A stretch of DNA of 64,000 nt, taken from NCBI GenBank assembly GCA_019155205.2, contig JAHNZQ020000004.1:3556252-3620251 (forward strand), written 5' to 3'. Below the pieces are notes generated by a model, which saw only the letters and a program-made list of their open reading frames with translations, ran no database searches and was not told the DNA's origin. Origin of the DNA: Gracilaria vermiculophylla. Its lineage: Eukaryota > Rhodophyta > Florideophyceae > Gracilariales > Gracilariaceae. Numbering within the stretch: the stretch's first letter is position 1; every line of letters starts with the position of its first letter. Positions 21,110 to 31,192 of the stretch are shown here, piece after piece. Made by a program: the position numbers and the translations under genes.

Positions 21110-23128
21110 TTAACTTCTGGAGCGCGAAGCCGACCCACTGCTTGGACTCGATGTCGGGTTCGTTTTCGAACTTTTGCGAAACTCATTCACACAATGGGAC
21201 AAGGACTCCCATGCTTCGGCTTGAGCAGCGTGCTGTCTGGCGTATTCCACAGCCATTCCGTGCAGTGCCTCACACAAATCTTCATGCATATCATTGCGTA
21301 AACGCCTCAGTTCATCTGTTGTGGACAACGCAACCTTCTTGTATCGCTCTCGTACCTCTTTCAGCCGGTTTGAAGCCCGATGGACCTCGGTTTTCAAACC
21401 TTCCAAGCCCTCGTTGGACACTTCCGTTCGCCCATCCCACATGCTGCCAGTGCGGCTTTCAAGTTTGTCACGGAGCTTTGTGTACACGGCCACGGCGTGC
21501 TCGTAGGCGTCTTGCTCCTCTCTCCTGGCATTCATGATCTTTTGAGCCCCCTTTGCGCGTTCCTCATAATCCCTGAATACGTCATCTACGACACGGGCAA
21601 TAGGCAGCGTAATGGCGACCGCGCTGGGCGCTTGGTCATCCGCGCTCACTTCATCCGTCGAATGAGTGTTGTCCACCAACCGAAATGCGTCTTGAGAGGC
21701 AAAGGACACTCGCCGTGCCTGCAACGTTGGCTCTGAAGCCGAGGGATCTCGCTCTCCTCGAGATGACGACGAGTTTTGCAACGCCAAGCTGGGATCCAAA
21801 ACCGGAGCGAGGGAACCAACCGTGGCTGCATCGGCTCCAGCGCTGCCGTCGACGGCGTTGAGTGCGGAGCTAAAACTGTTACCCAACGACACTGCGCCCG
21901 CATTGCACTGCGCTTCGGAGGGAATCTCCAGAGTGACGCACTCCAACTGGGCGCCCAGCTTGCCGCCCTCCCTCATTCCCAGCTCGCGCAACGCATTCTG
22001 CATGGCAACGGCGCTGTTGCGCTCCGCGTCCCTGAGCTTGTGCACCTTCTCGACGGCATGGCGCAAAGACGAGAGCGAGTCGCCGAGCTCCTTGACGTAG
22101 CTGTGCAGCCTCTCCACGCGCGCCTCGGGGGAGTCCTGCACGACGCCCTCCGCGCCGTCGTCACGCTCCAGGAACCACACGAGCGCCTTGTTGGCGCGGC
22201 GGCCGGCCTGCCACAGCATTTTCTCGCCCCAGCGCGCCAGGCGGTGCAGCGCGCTCTCGTCGGCGGCGCTGCCGAAGAGCGCGGAGGTGATGGAGCTCTC
22301 GTGGCTGACGGCCTCCCTGCGCACCTTGCGCCACTCGCGCTCGCCCAGCACGCCGAGGAAGGCCAGCAGCTCCTCGCGCGTGCTGAGGACGGCGTGGGCG
22401 GCGACGCGGCGCAGGAAGGTCTGCAGCCCGCGCAGGCGCTCGCGCTCGTAGGCGAAGCCGTGGCGCAGGCGGCCGGCGACGCCGCACGGCGGCAGCAGCG
22501 GCACGATGACGCCCTCGTTGCGCGCGCGCAGGCAGTCGTGCAGCCAGAGAAAGTCGGCGATGGAGCGCGGGGCGAGGTAGTAGTCGTGCGGCGAGGGCGC
22601 GGCGGGCGGCGCCCACGTGCGGCGCGAGCGCACGAGGAAGAGGCCCGCGGGCGCGCCGCGCTGCGCGGCGACGGGGAACAGCGCGACGTCGGAGCGGTCC
22701 ATGACGCCGTCGGCGCGCGTCTCGCGCGCGGCGTCGTCCAGCGCGGCCAGCGCGGCGTGGATGTCGGCGGCGTAGGCGCGGCCGGCCGGCGGGGGTTGCG
22801 GGCGCGGCGCGCTCTGCGCGAGGTGCAGCAGAAGCGGGTCATCGACGGTGGGGCGCGCGTGCAGCAGGCGCGACACCTCCTCGACGAGCTGCTGCTGCTG
22901 CTGCAGCGGCGGCGGTGACGGCGGCGGGGGGGGCGGGTGCGGCGGGGACGGCGCGGGCGGCGGCGGCTCGGGGGCGGCTGGCGGTGCGGCGCGGCGCGGC
23001 GGCGTGCGCGGCGGGGAGGGCAGGGCGCGCGCGGCGCGGGAGGGCGGCGGCACGGCGTCGGGCAAGTCATTGAGCGGGTCGGAACGGAGAGGGTGTTCCA
23101 CCTCCTGGGCGGCGGACGGGGACAGCAT
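21110..23128 (-). CDS. PX-BAR sorting nexin (SNX1/2, Vps5-like)
   Basis: A 672-aa protein. Residues 1-80 are a disordered proline- and alanine-rich tail ending in a run of glutamines. Residues about 145-262 form a PX phosphoinositide-binding domain: PRSIADFLWLHDCL, VIVPLLPP, then RLRGLQTFLRRVAAH-x10-LLAFLG. The usual RRYSDF and PPK are altered to RSIADF and LPP-C. Residues about 275-650 are a long coiled coil of Vps5/BAR type. Such proteins tubulate endosomal membranes in retromer or ESCPE-1 sorting. The gene is extremely GC-rich over its 5' half, where the opposite strand shows long spurious frames. The frame runs on to a TTG at 23191; the first ATG is 23128. Confidence 0.78.
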   Translation of the reverse strand: MLSPSAAQEVEHPLRSDPLNDLPDAVPPPSRAARALPSPPRTPPRRAAPPAAPEPPPPAPSPPHPPPPPPSPPPLQQQQQLVEEVSRLLHARPTVDDPLLLHLAQSAPRPQPPPAGRAYAADIHAALAALDDAARETRADGVMDRSDVALFPVAAQRGAPAGLFLVRSRRTWAPPAAPSPHDYYLAPRSIADFLWLHDCLRARNEGVIVPLLPPCGVAGRLRHGFAYERERLRGLQTFLRRVAAHAVLSTREELLAFLGVLGEREWRKVRREAVSHESSITSALFGSAADESALHRLARWGEKMLWQAGRRANKALVWFLERDDGAEGVVQDSPEARVERLHSYVKELGDSLSSLRHAVEKVHKLRDAERNSAVAMQNALRELGMREGGKLGAQLECVTLEIPSEAQCNAGAVSLGNSFSSALNAVDGSAGADAATVGSLAPVLDPSLALQNSSSSRGERDPSASEPTLQARRVSFASQDAFRLVDNTHSTDEVSADDQAPSAVAITLPIARVVDDVFRDYEERAKGAQKIMNARREEQDAYEHAVAVYTKLRDKLESRTGSMWDGRTEVSNEGLEGLKTEVHRASNRLKEVRERYKKVALSTTDELRRLRNDMHEDLCEALHGMAVEYARQHAAQAEAWESLSHCVNEFRKSSKTNPTSSPSSGSASRSRS

Positions 23129-24375
23129 GAGGGGATGGGAGAGGGGGGAACGACTCGAGCGCGTGGTCAAGTGGAGGGTAAACACGGGCAAGGCAGCGAC
23201 GCGCCTCTCGCGGGGGGGGGGGGGGGGGGGGGGAGTGGGCTGCGGCGAACGAAGGGCGCGCGGATCAAAAGTGGCGCGGGTGCGGCGAGCGCGACCATTT
23301 TTTTTGGGCGATTGAAGCTACGCTTCGTAGATCGTCGACGCGATGCAAGTTGGGAGCGGGCGTGGAGCTCGGGCGCGGCGTTGCGGGCGCCCCTGTGCTA
23401 GAGGGTAATGGAGCACATGCTGCGCAACGAGGAGCGCGGCGCGGAGTCAGGCGCGATGCGAGGGCGCGCGGTGGCGAGACAGAAATGCGGTGTGCGAAAT
23501 GCGGTGCGGGCGCGCGCGTCGAGAACTCTGCGGAGCAATAACGTACAGTGATCTTTAACAAAGTGTAGAGCAGGACAACAAGTACAGAATGCTTCCAAAA
23601 CATACGACATGCTGAGAAATGTCGAAAAAACTACTAATCGTCTACTGTACGCCTACAAAAATCGGTTAGAGAAAAAATTCAAGTCAAAAAACCGTTTCAA
23701 AAATATATGCATTACTGAAAGGATAGTCGGCTTGACTCCGGAGAGTCGAGCGGGACGGAACCGCCGGCCGTTTCTTTATTTTGCACTGTTGGGTGGAACG
23801 TGTGCACATTGTTACCCGTTGCAGTGCGCGGCCAGAATTTGGTCATTCATTATCACGAACAAATCTATACTGCGAGACGCTCATTAGCTTATTTTGCATT
23901 CTTTTTGCTGCATAACGCTAACGCAACGTTTTGGCATCGCATTAACTTCTTTGAGACTAAAAGCTAATGTCTGTTAAAATAGACCTTACTTCTGAATATC
24001 ATTGGGTGTCGACGGCAATACCTGGCCTCCAAGCTGTCATGTGTTCACTCTGCTTGTTTCTAGCTCAATAGAGATAACTTCAGTGGTGGTCATTGGCTGT
24101 CGCCAAATTTTTTGGCGAGAGAAACCAATAATGGGACTTTTCAAAAATCAGCAAATCTCCAGATAGGAACTAATAACAGACGCTAAGGATTACTGTGTCG
24201 TCATGCCGCCTACTATGCATCATGAAACACGACCAGGGTTTTTGAATGTGCGCAAGACCTTGTCGTGAATTTGGATTCAAGATGACCTTAAAACCGCCAA
24301 AAAACGCGGCCTATCCTTCTCAGGGTTTAGTTCGAGCCTGTTTTAGCTCTACACAAGTCTCTGGCATAAACTGTC
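23129..24375. other. intergenic, GC-rich then AT-rich, no supported gene
   Basis: The first 400 bp are very GC-rich and contain a 22-G run; they are probably the sorting-nexin promoter. From about 23540 the base composition falls sharply to AT-rich, marking entry into the transposon island. No protein recognised. Confidence 0.55.
23212..23233 (+). repeat. run of 22 guanines
   Basis: Uninterrupted G homopolymer 84 bp upstream of the sorting-nexin ATG (gene on the minus strand). Length in the assembly may be imprecise because such runs are hard to sequence. Confidence 0.85.
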
Positions 24376-25698
24376 ATGAAGGCTCCAACTCAAGTCCGTC
24401 TTTTCTTAGAAGATGAGGATGATAATGCGCCCCAGAGTGTCGAAGAATACAACATCGAAGAAGCAAGTGCACCCTATCACAATTCCGAAGATAAAGAATA
24501 GTTTTTAGTGCGATTTGTAGACCCTACCTGTGGTACTGTCAGCCCTCTTCTCGAGGTAGTAAAGCACAACGTCCGTTAGAAGATTTTGTTGACTCCAAAG
24601 GTGCGTGTTTCTAAAGGTGGTCTCAGGTATCCGCTGTCGCGAGCCGTGGGAATTCTTAAAAGGGATCCGCAAACACCAGCGGAGGGAGAGGTTCACTGGG
24701 CGGATAATGCTCCTACAGGCGCTGCTATGATGCGACCTGGAGATCGGCGGCTTAGAAACCTGAGTTGATCGAAAAGAGACTCCAACCGGAAAAGTAGATG
24801 AAGACTCAAGGGTGCTTGTCTTTACTTCCCCAGAGGTGGAGCTCAACCGGCAGACTAAGTATTGAGTCGGGAGTCCGCCTCGGCAGGTCTCGCTACTGTA
24901 GTAATTACCCGCGAAAATTAACTAAAATAAATAATAATTCTACCGTCTCTTAAGAACACTGTAGCGCACGTGTGCGGGATATGCACCAGGTGGCCCAGCT
25001 AATAAAATACGAGCCCTTCTAAAGAATATTTTACCATAAGGCCACACCACCATTTTTCCCTTAGAAGCCACTGTACTACACTACCGAGACGCAGGAAATG
25101 TTGGACACTGTTCAATACTGTGCGAAGTGGCGAGACGTAATTGGATTGCATTTATGTCAACCACATTTAATCAATCTGACCTTTGCTCACAAGAAGGAAT
25201 TGGGCCTCTTTTTACTCTTCCTAAATAGTTCGTATCTCAACTATATACGCCTTTGGACTGGTAAACATCTTCTACGGCGAGGAAAAGGAACGAAACCCCT
25301 TCGAATGGACCAACTGCTGGCGTACTTCGGTCTTGAGCTCGCAACTTCAGTTCATCGTCTCAACTGTTTGAAGCATTGTTGACCCCAATCAGAAGTTTTA
25401 GGCAACCCCTTTTTCAAGAAGGTAATGGGAAGGGATGCGTTCACGAGCATACGTTCTGCATTGAGACTGTACGCCTCACATGATCCTGAGCTAGCTGTAG
25501 TTAATCCTCTGTGGCACAGCCGCGCTATTCTCGAACACTTTGCACCGAAATCTGCAGCCCTTGCCGTTCCGGTATGTGTCAGTTCCTGGGATGAAAACAC
25601 AGTGAGATGCAAGAGCCGCTCAGTTGCACGTTCGTACATAAAGTGCAAGCCGTTCAAGTTTGGAACTAGGTTCTACGCGGTGGTGGATTGGTCACACG
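24376..25698 (+). mobile_element. piggyBac-like transposase fragment, split by a solo LTR
   Basis: Right of the inserted LTR, 25098-25382 encodes a piggyBac-like N-proximal block (LWTGKHLLRRGKG, then DQLLAYFGLELATSVHRLN, as in the T-x-x-E-x-x-x-F-x-G-x-x-x segment). 25425-25698 encodes the start of the catalytic core: VSSWDENTVRCKSRSVARSY then KCKPFKFGTRFYAVVD. This fits the S-x-DE-x(4)-K-x-R-x(5)-Y-x(3)-KP-x-K-x-G-x(3)-Y-x-x-x-D pattern, including the first catalytic D. Left of the LTR, a 41-codon acidic stretch (24376-24501) could be the N terminus; this is less certain. The 3' half of the gene is missing, cut off where the Ty3/Gypsy element starts at 25699. Confidence 0.65.
24529..25080 (-). 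repeat. solo LTR, copy 1, with target duplication CTACC
   Basis: 552 bp beginning TGTGGTAC and ending GTACTACA, i.e. TG...CA with imperfect 8-bp inverted ends. It is flanked on both sides by CTACC (24524-24528 and 25081-25085), a perfect 5-bp target-site duplication. No internal element remains, so this is a solo LTR from unequal recombination. Orientation is opposite to the complete element at 25699-34926. Confidence 0.9.
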
Positions 25699-26252
25699 TG
25701 TAGTACAGTGGCTCCTAAGAAAATATGGTGGTGTGGCCTTATGGTATAATATTCCTAAGGAGGGCTCGTATTTTATTAACTAATCCACGTGGTGCATAGT
25801 TCTACCCGCGTGCGCTACAGTGTCCATAAGGGACGGTAGAATTATTATTTATTTTAGTTAATTTTCGCAGGTAGTTGCTACAGCAGTAGAACCGGCCGAA
25901 GCGAGCTCCCGGCTTGATACTTAATCTGCCCGTTGAGCTCCACTTCTGGGGAAGTAAAGACAAGCACCCTTTAATCTTCATCTACTTTTCCGGTTGGAGA
26001 CTCTCGTCGACCACCGTCAGGTTTCTAAGCCGCCGATCCTCAGATCGCATCATAGCAGCGCCTGTAGGAGCATTGTCCGCCCAGTGGATCTCTCCCTTCG
26101 CTTGGTGTTTGCGGATCCCCTTTAAGAATTTCCCCGGCTCGCGAAAGCGGATACTGGAGACTACCTTTAGGAACACGCACCTTTGGGGTCAACAAAAACT
26201 CCTAACAGACGTTGTGCTCAATTACCTCGAGAAGAGGGCTGACAGTACTGCA
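25699..26252 (+). repeat. 5' LTR of the Ty3/Gypsy element
   Basis: 554 bp, TGTAGTAC at the left and GTACTGCA at the right. Closely similar to the 3' LTR at 34374-34926 and, inverted, to the three solo LTRs. Confidence 0.85.
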
Positions 26253-26254
26253 AC

Positions 26255-26268
26255 TGGTCTCCCGACTT
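26255..26268 (+). promoter_or_regulatory. candidate tRNA primer-binding site
   Basis: Two bases after the LTR comes TGGTCTCCCGACTT, complementary to a tRNA 3' end of the form ...TCGGGAGACCA. From memory the 3' end of yeast tRNA-Tyr has CGGGAGACCA, so a tRNA-Tyr primer is possible. Position and the leading TGG fit a PBS. Confidence 0.5.
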
Positions 26269-26408
26269 AGAAGGTCACAATTCTTAAAGGATTGGCAAAA
26301 TTCGCAGCAGAACAGCGTTTCTAGTTTGCAACGACTGAACCCCAACAGTGGAATTCTTCCTTAAAGTGATTCGGAAGTGGACGAGAATCACCCTGGACCT
26401 ACTTCTCT

Positions 26409-28393
26409 ATGGACCCCTCAGAACATCCAATGGAAACCCCCCTACAAGATCCTCATGCAACCGACTCCGTCGGTGGGCGCAGCACGCGCAGCGCTCCCCA
26501 GGAGATGACCACCTCACTGGAGGACCCTGAAAGTCTCCTTCGGAATCCTGGCTCTTCTGTGGAGCGTTTTAGTAATCGCCTTAGGAGAATGCATGATCGG
26601 AGGCAAGCGATATTCCCCGCGACACCTCTGGAGAACGCCGATAGGGAGCTTGAAGAACCGCAAACGGCATCACAGCCGCCACCTCAGGAGCTGCAGGGAC
26701 GGAAACACCCGGAGGCTAGCTCCCTTCTGGAGTCGCTGGCCCCGCGCCTTACGGATTGGCTCTCGCAAGAGCTGGTCGAAATTACCTGCAGGTGTTGAAG
26801 CCCACTTTGGAGCGCGCCGCCACGTCCTTGTGGAGGAAATTGCAACGAAGAGCGCTCATCGTGCTAAGGATGCTTTGCTAGATTCCGATCCCTTCCTCGA
26901 GGTGATCTCAGATACTATCCGCCCGGAAGTTTGTTCCCAAACCGCGCAGCTGCTCCACGCAGTGACGTTTTAAATTTATTCTTCCGTACAGGAGAGGTTC
27001 CCTCTATCAACTCCTAAGGTGACCCCGGGCAGAGAAGGACAGGATACTGCCACCCCCCACGCCAAAGGATACTGCCGTAGGCAAACGGGACCACCTCAGG
27101 AATCTTGCTATGCACCGTCTGGACCTGACGCCCCGCGGAGGAGGATAGGATACCGGTCGCGTAGGAATTCACCCAAGGAGAGAAGGACAGGATACTTCTC
27201 GGGTGAATCGCGAGAACGGGGGAATCGTCAGTAACCCAGACCACCTCAAGGAAAAACGCCAAAAGAAACGGAGGGAGAAAAGAAGAAAACGAGACACCGA
27301 TTCGGAGAGAATCTCAGACTCCCAATCCGTGAAGAGTTCCAGCTTGGAGGACAGTATACCTCTCAAGGAGAAGAACAGAAGGGTCAGGTAGGTCGTCCCG
27401 CTTAACGACCTCTTCGCCAAAGTGGTGGAAATTGACACCTACAGGTTGAATGATCGCTCCACTCTTTGCGACGCGTCGGTCGCTAAACGACTCACGAAGA
27501 TGCAGCGCCGTATGGATATTCAAATGAAGAAGCACTCCTTCTCAGGCGAAGACCCCATCTCGGTGTTGAATTTTCTTACGCGCTTCCGTTCAGCCAGAAA
27601 CACCAATTGTGTCCATGAAGGTGCCGCCGTATGGTGCTTTCAGTTCTACCTCGCAGGCCAAGCGCACTCATTGGTGCAGCCACACCTCACGGGGGAGAGC
27701 ACCATTGCGGATGATCCTGGAACGGAGATCTTGACGACGTAGCCGGAGGTAGTCAATTTCCTCCTTAAGAGGTACGCCACGGACGAGGTGATAGCCGATG
27801 CTGATGCTGAAGTCACCTCCTATAAGCAGAACACCGGAATGACCGAGACGGAGTTCTCACAGAAATTGTGGACGAAGGTCCTACGGTGTGGGAACGCGTA
27901 CTCCGAACGGCGGTTGAAGTCGTTGTTTGTCGAGGGACTCCTCCCTTCGATACGCGTGAGGGTTCGTAATCACCTTACAACGCACCCAAAGACCACCTAC
28001 ACGGAGCTAGCGCCCTTTGTGGAATCCTATGAGGATACCCACCGTGCCGCTCGCCGAAGCAATACTCCACTTTCATACAAACCGGCGACCTCAAGAACCC
28101 GTCGGGCATCCGCCCTGACGTTAGACTCCAGTACCTCGGAGAAAGTTGAGGAGCTCACGCTCGTAGGAGAGCAAGAGGCCCTTGCCCTCACATTCGCCTC
28201 ATCTCAGGGAGCACCGTCTAGGACGAGGACATTCTCGTCTCCCACTTCGTACGCCTCGGCAGGATCCTCCAGGATTGGCCGATTTGCGAACCCTCGAGGG
28301 TACCCACCGCCTTGCAGGATTGGCTTATCTCGGGATCCAGTACACTGCACGACTCTGACCCCGGCAATGAGGGCCGCCATCCTGCAGGAATGA
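26409..28393 (+). pseudogene. gag-like region of the Ty3/Gypsy element
   Basis: Starts at ATG 26409 (MDPSEHPMETP) and continues through several frames. The conserved capsid-like part is 27422-28330: FSGEDPISVLNFLTRF, then YLAGQAH, a TAG at 27740, YATDEVIADA, and LKSLFVEGLLPSIRVRVR. These are the usual Ty3-type Gag landmarks (F-x-G-x-DP...FL, YL-x-G-x-A, F-x-x-GL). Several stops and frameshifts make it non-functional. No CCHC zinc knuckle was seen. Confidence 0.65.
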
Positions 28394-28796
28394 GAGAAAA
28401 ACTTCCAGGACCTAAAGGACGCACCAACGGAGAGCGGAAGCTATCGAACCGCATATCGTGACATCCGCTCCCCTCAAGGAAACTACGATTACCGTGCCCC
28501 ATTAGGAATGCAGCCTGTCCCACTATCACTTGTACCCCTAACGCAGGTTCCGGTGTCCAAGCCAATTACACCTCAAAAAAACAAGTCGCGTCGCGATGCA
28601 CAGCCGCAGAAGCCGTCCCGAACTGGAACTCAGCCCCTCTCCAACCAGGACGACTCTCAGAGGCACGCGTAGAGGCTCCGCGTGGCTCTTTACCATCGAG
28701 CCTCAGCTCCACGGAGCTCGTCTTTAGGAAAGGGGGAGAAGCCGTCTGCCCGGTCGACCCAGAATCGGCGGGCCTACCAATCCCATTCGACCCATT

Positions 28797-29201
28797 CTAC
28801 ACCTTTGAGGATTCTGTTTGCACACTCAGCCCTGAAAATGACAAGGTACTCGCCTCTATAAGATGTTCCCCGCTCGCCTCCACCACAGAGCGCCCTATCC
28901 TCGATACCGGAGCTGGCCCCAATCTGGTGCAGGCCGACGTGCTCCCGCGGTCTGCTCTCGGCTCCTTGAGGACTGGCAAGCTCCCTACGGTGCGCGATGC
29001 GTCGCGTCGAGCATTGACCAACCTTGGCGCAACCCCCCTGTACCTCCGGTTGGGCTCCGTACTGGTGAAAGTGTGATTCCTCGTGGCGACCAACTTGGCC
29101 ACATAATGCATATTTGGCACTTTATTGTGGATCGATATGTACGTGCAATCTACCCACGCCTGCGAAAGGTGACGTTTCACGACGCCGCTCCTGTAGGTAT
29201 C
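28797..29201 (+). pseudogene. aspartic protease part of pol, cut by a solo LTR
   Basis: ERPILDTGAGPNLVQADVLP contains the retropepsin active-site triplet as DTGAG, followed after about 40 residues by a VATNLAT-like flap region with stops. The reading ends where the solo LTR is inserted at 29202. Confidence 0.65.
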
Positions 29202-29755
29202 TGTGGTACTGTCAGCCCTCCTGTCGAGGTAGTAAAGCACAACGTCCGTTAGGAGTTTTTAGTGACTCCAAAGGCGCGTATTCCTAAAGGGGGTCTCCGG
29301 TATCCGCTGTCGCAAGCCGGGGGAATTCTGAAAGGGATCCGCAAACACCAAGCGGAGGGGAAGGTTCACTGGGCGGACAATGCTCCTACAGGCGCTGCTA
29401 TGAGGCGTCCTGGGAATCGGCGGCTTAGAAACCTGCGTGAATAGACAAGAGACTCCAACTGGAAAAAATAGAAGAAGACTCAAGGGTGCTTGTCTTTACT
29501 TCCCCAGAGGTGGAGCTCAACCGGCAGCTTAAATATCTAGCCGGGAGCCCGCCTCGGCAGGTCGCACTACTGTGCTAATTACCTGCATAAAATATCTAAA
29601 ATAAATAATAAATTCTACCGTACCTTAAGGATACTGTAGCGCACGCGGGCAATATTATGCACGACGTGGCCCAGCTAATAAATTACGAACCCTCCTTAGG
29701 AATATTATGCCTGAAGGCCAAACCACCTTATTTCCGTAGGAGCCACTGTACTACA
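29202..29755 (-). repeat. solo LTR, copy 2, nested inside pol, target duplication GTATC
   Basis: 554 bp, TGTGGTAC...GTACTACA, flanked by GTATC at 29197-29201 and 29756-29760. It lies between the protease and RT regions of the larger element and in the opposite orientation, so it is a later insertion that recombined to a solo LTR. Confidence 0.92.
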
Positions 29756-31187
29756 GTATCGTGTACGCATCTTCAGGACCGGACGACGACGAGCGTCACG
29801 TGGGTAACCTTCCAAAGAAGATGCAGTCGAATGAGCTTCGAGTGGTGAAGAGCATCGAAATTCCCACGAGGAGCCAGGCCGAAGTTTGGGTGCAGACCTC
29901 TGCATCTGGCCATCCATTCCCACAGAGGGGTCCAAACCTGACGACGAAGCAGCACTCCCAGATGGCGAAAGGTGTTATGGAAATAATACCGAACATCCCC
30001 TTCAGGGTTGTGCTCGCCAACCTTAAGGAGTCGCCGCTACGGCTCCAGAAGGGAATTGTTGTCGGACTGGCACTACCCGGCCCTGCAAAGCTAACTCATC
30101 TCCCTAGTACGGACGACCTTACGGACGGCGATTCAATCGTCAACATGGATTCTGAAGCGATTTCAACGCCTCCAGAGGAAGAGAATCCTGCCATCTGGCA
30201 GGAGAAGCTCCAAATTGGCCAGGATTTCGAGGGATATCGCCATAGGATAGTCGAGATGCTATCCGCCTTTGAGGACATGTGGTCTGGTCGCCTGGGTCAG
30301 GTCAGCCTGGCCAAGCACAGGATCCTGTTCACACCCAATGTGAAACCGGTACACCAACTCCCAAGGAGAGCCGGACCCCATGCGCGCGATTTCGAACACG
30401 ATCTGATCAACCGGATGCTGGAAAAGGGCGTTATTGAGCATTCCATTTCCAAATGAGCCTTCCCGGTGGTTTTCGTCAAGAAAAAAGATGGCTCCTAAAG
30501 GTTCTGTATTGACTAAAGACGACTCAACGAGGTGACGGTACGCGATTCGTACCCAATACCCCGTATGGGTGAATGTATCGACTCCTTAGGCGATGCGTCC
30601 GTTTTCTCCAAGCTGGATGCCAACAGCAGCTACTGGCAGATTGAGGTGGACGACTCCGATAAGGCTAAGACAACGTTTACCTCGCACTGTTGGACCTTCA
30701 GATTCCTAAGGATGCCATTTGGATTAAAAAATGCACCCGCTACGTTCCAACGAGCGGGGGACATAATCCTGTCAAAGGTGAAGTGGCAGTACGCCTTGGT
30801 GTATATCGATGGTGTCACGCACCAATGAAGTGGATACAATCTTTGACGGATGCTTCCGGTCGCCTGGAATGGTGGAGGCTACGCCTCCTGGAGTTCGAGT
30901 TTGACACCGTCCACCGCCCTGGCATTAAACACCGGGCAGTGGACGCGCTCTCGCGAATCTCCACCGAGGAAGAAGACAAAACACCTATGGAGAACAATAT
31001 CCCGTGTCTGGTCATCCAAGACGCCGACGGGAAAGAAGGATTCGATGGAGAATGTTTGGAATGCTATGAATCTGGAGGCAGATGTAGTAGACTCCTCGAG
31101 GTGATGGCTCTTGTTGAGGAGGAGAAAGAAGTACTCCCCATCACCGTAGAGGAGTTCCTGAAGGAACAGAGTACGGATGCGTACTGA
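29756..31187 (+). pseudogene. reverse transcriptase with internal deletion into RNase H
   Basis: The RT lead-in (HRILFTPNVKPVHQLPRRAG, MLEKGVIEHSIS) is followed by a TGA, PVVFVKKKDGS and more stops. Then come the fingers/palm blocks: DSYPIPRMGECIDSL, FSKLDANSSYWQIEV, FLRMPFGLKNAPATFQR. The active-site box reads VYIDG rather than YIDD. Directly after it, near 30815-30840, the sequence jumps to the end of the RNase H region (SLTDASGRLEWWRLRLLEFEF, HRPGIKHRAVDALSRI). The RT thumb and most of RNase H are therefore missing, roughly 1 kb by comparison with intact Ty3/Gypsy pol. Confidence 0.75.
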
Positions 31188-31192
31188 AAAAA

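Noticed and set aside
21776..22918. 380-codon open frame on the plus strand opposite the sorting nexin
   Set aside because: It is a shadow caused by extreme GC content: alanine/arginine/glycine-rich, no motif, and the opposite strand has clear PX and BAR features.
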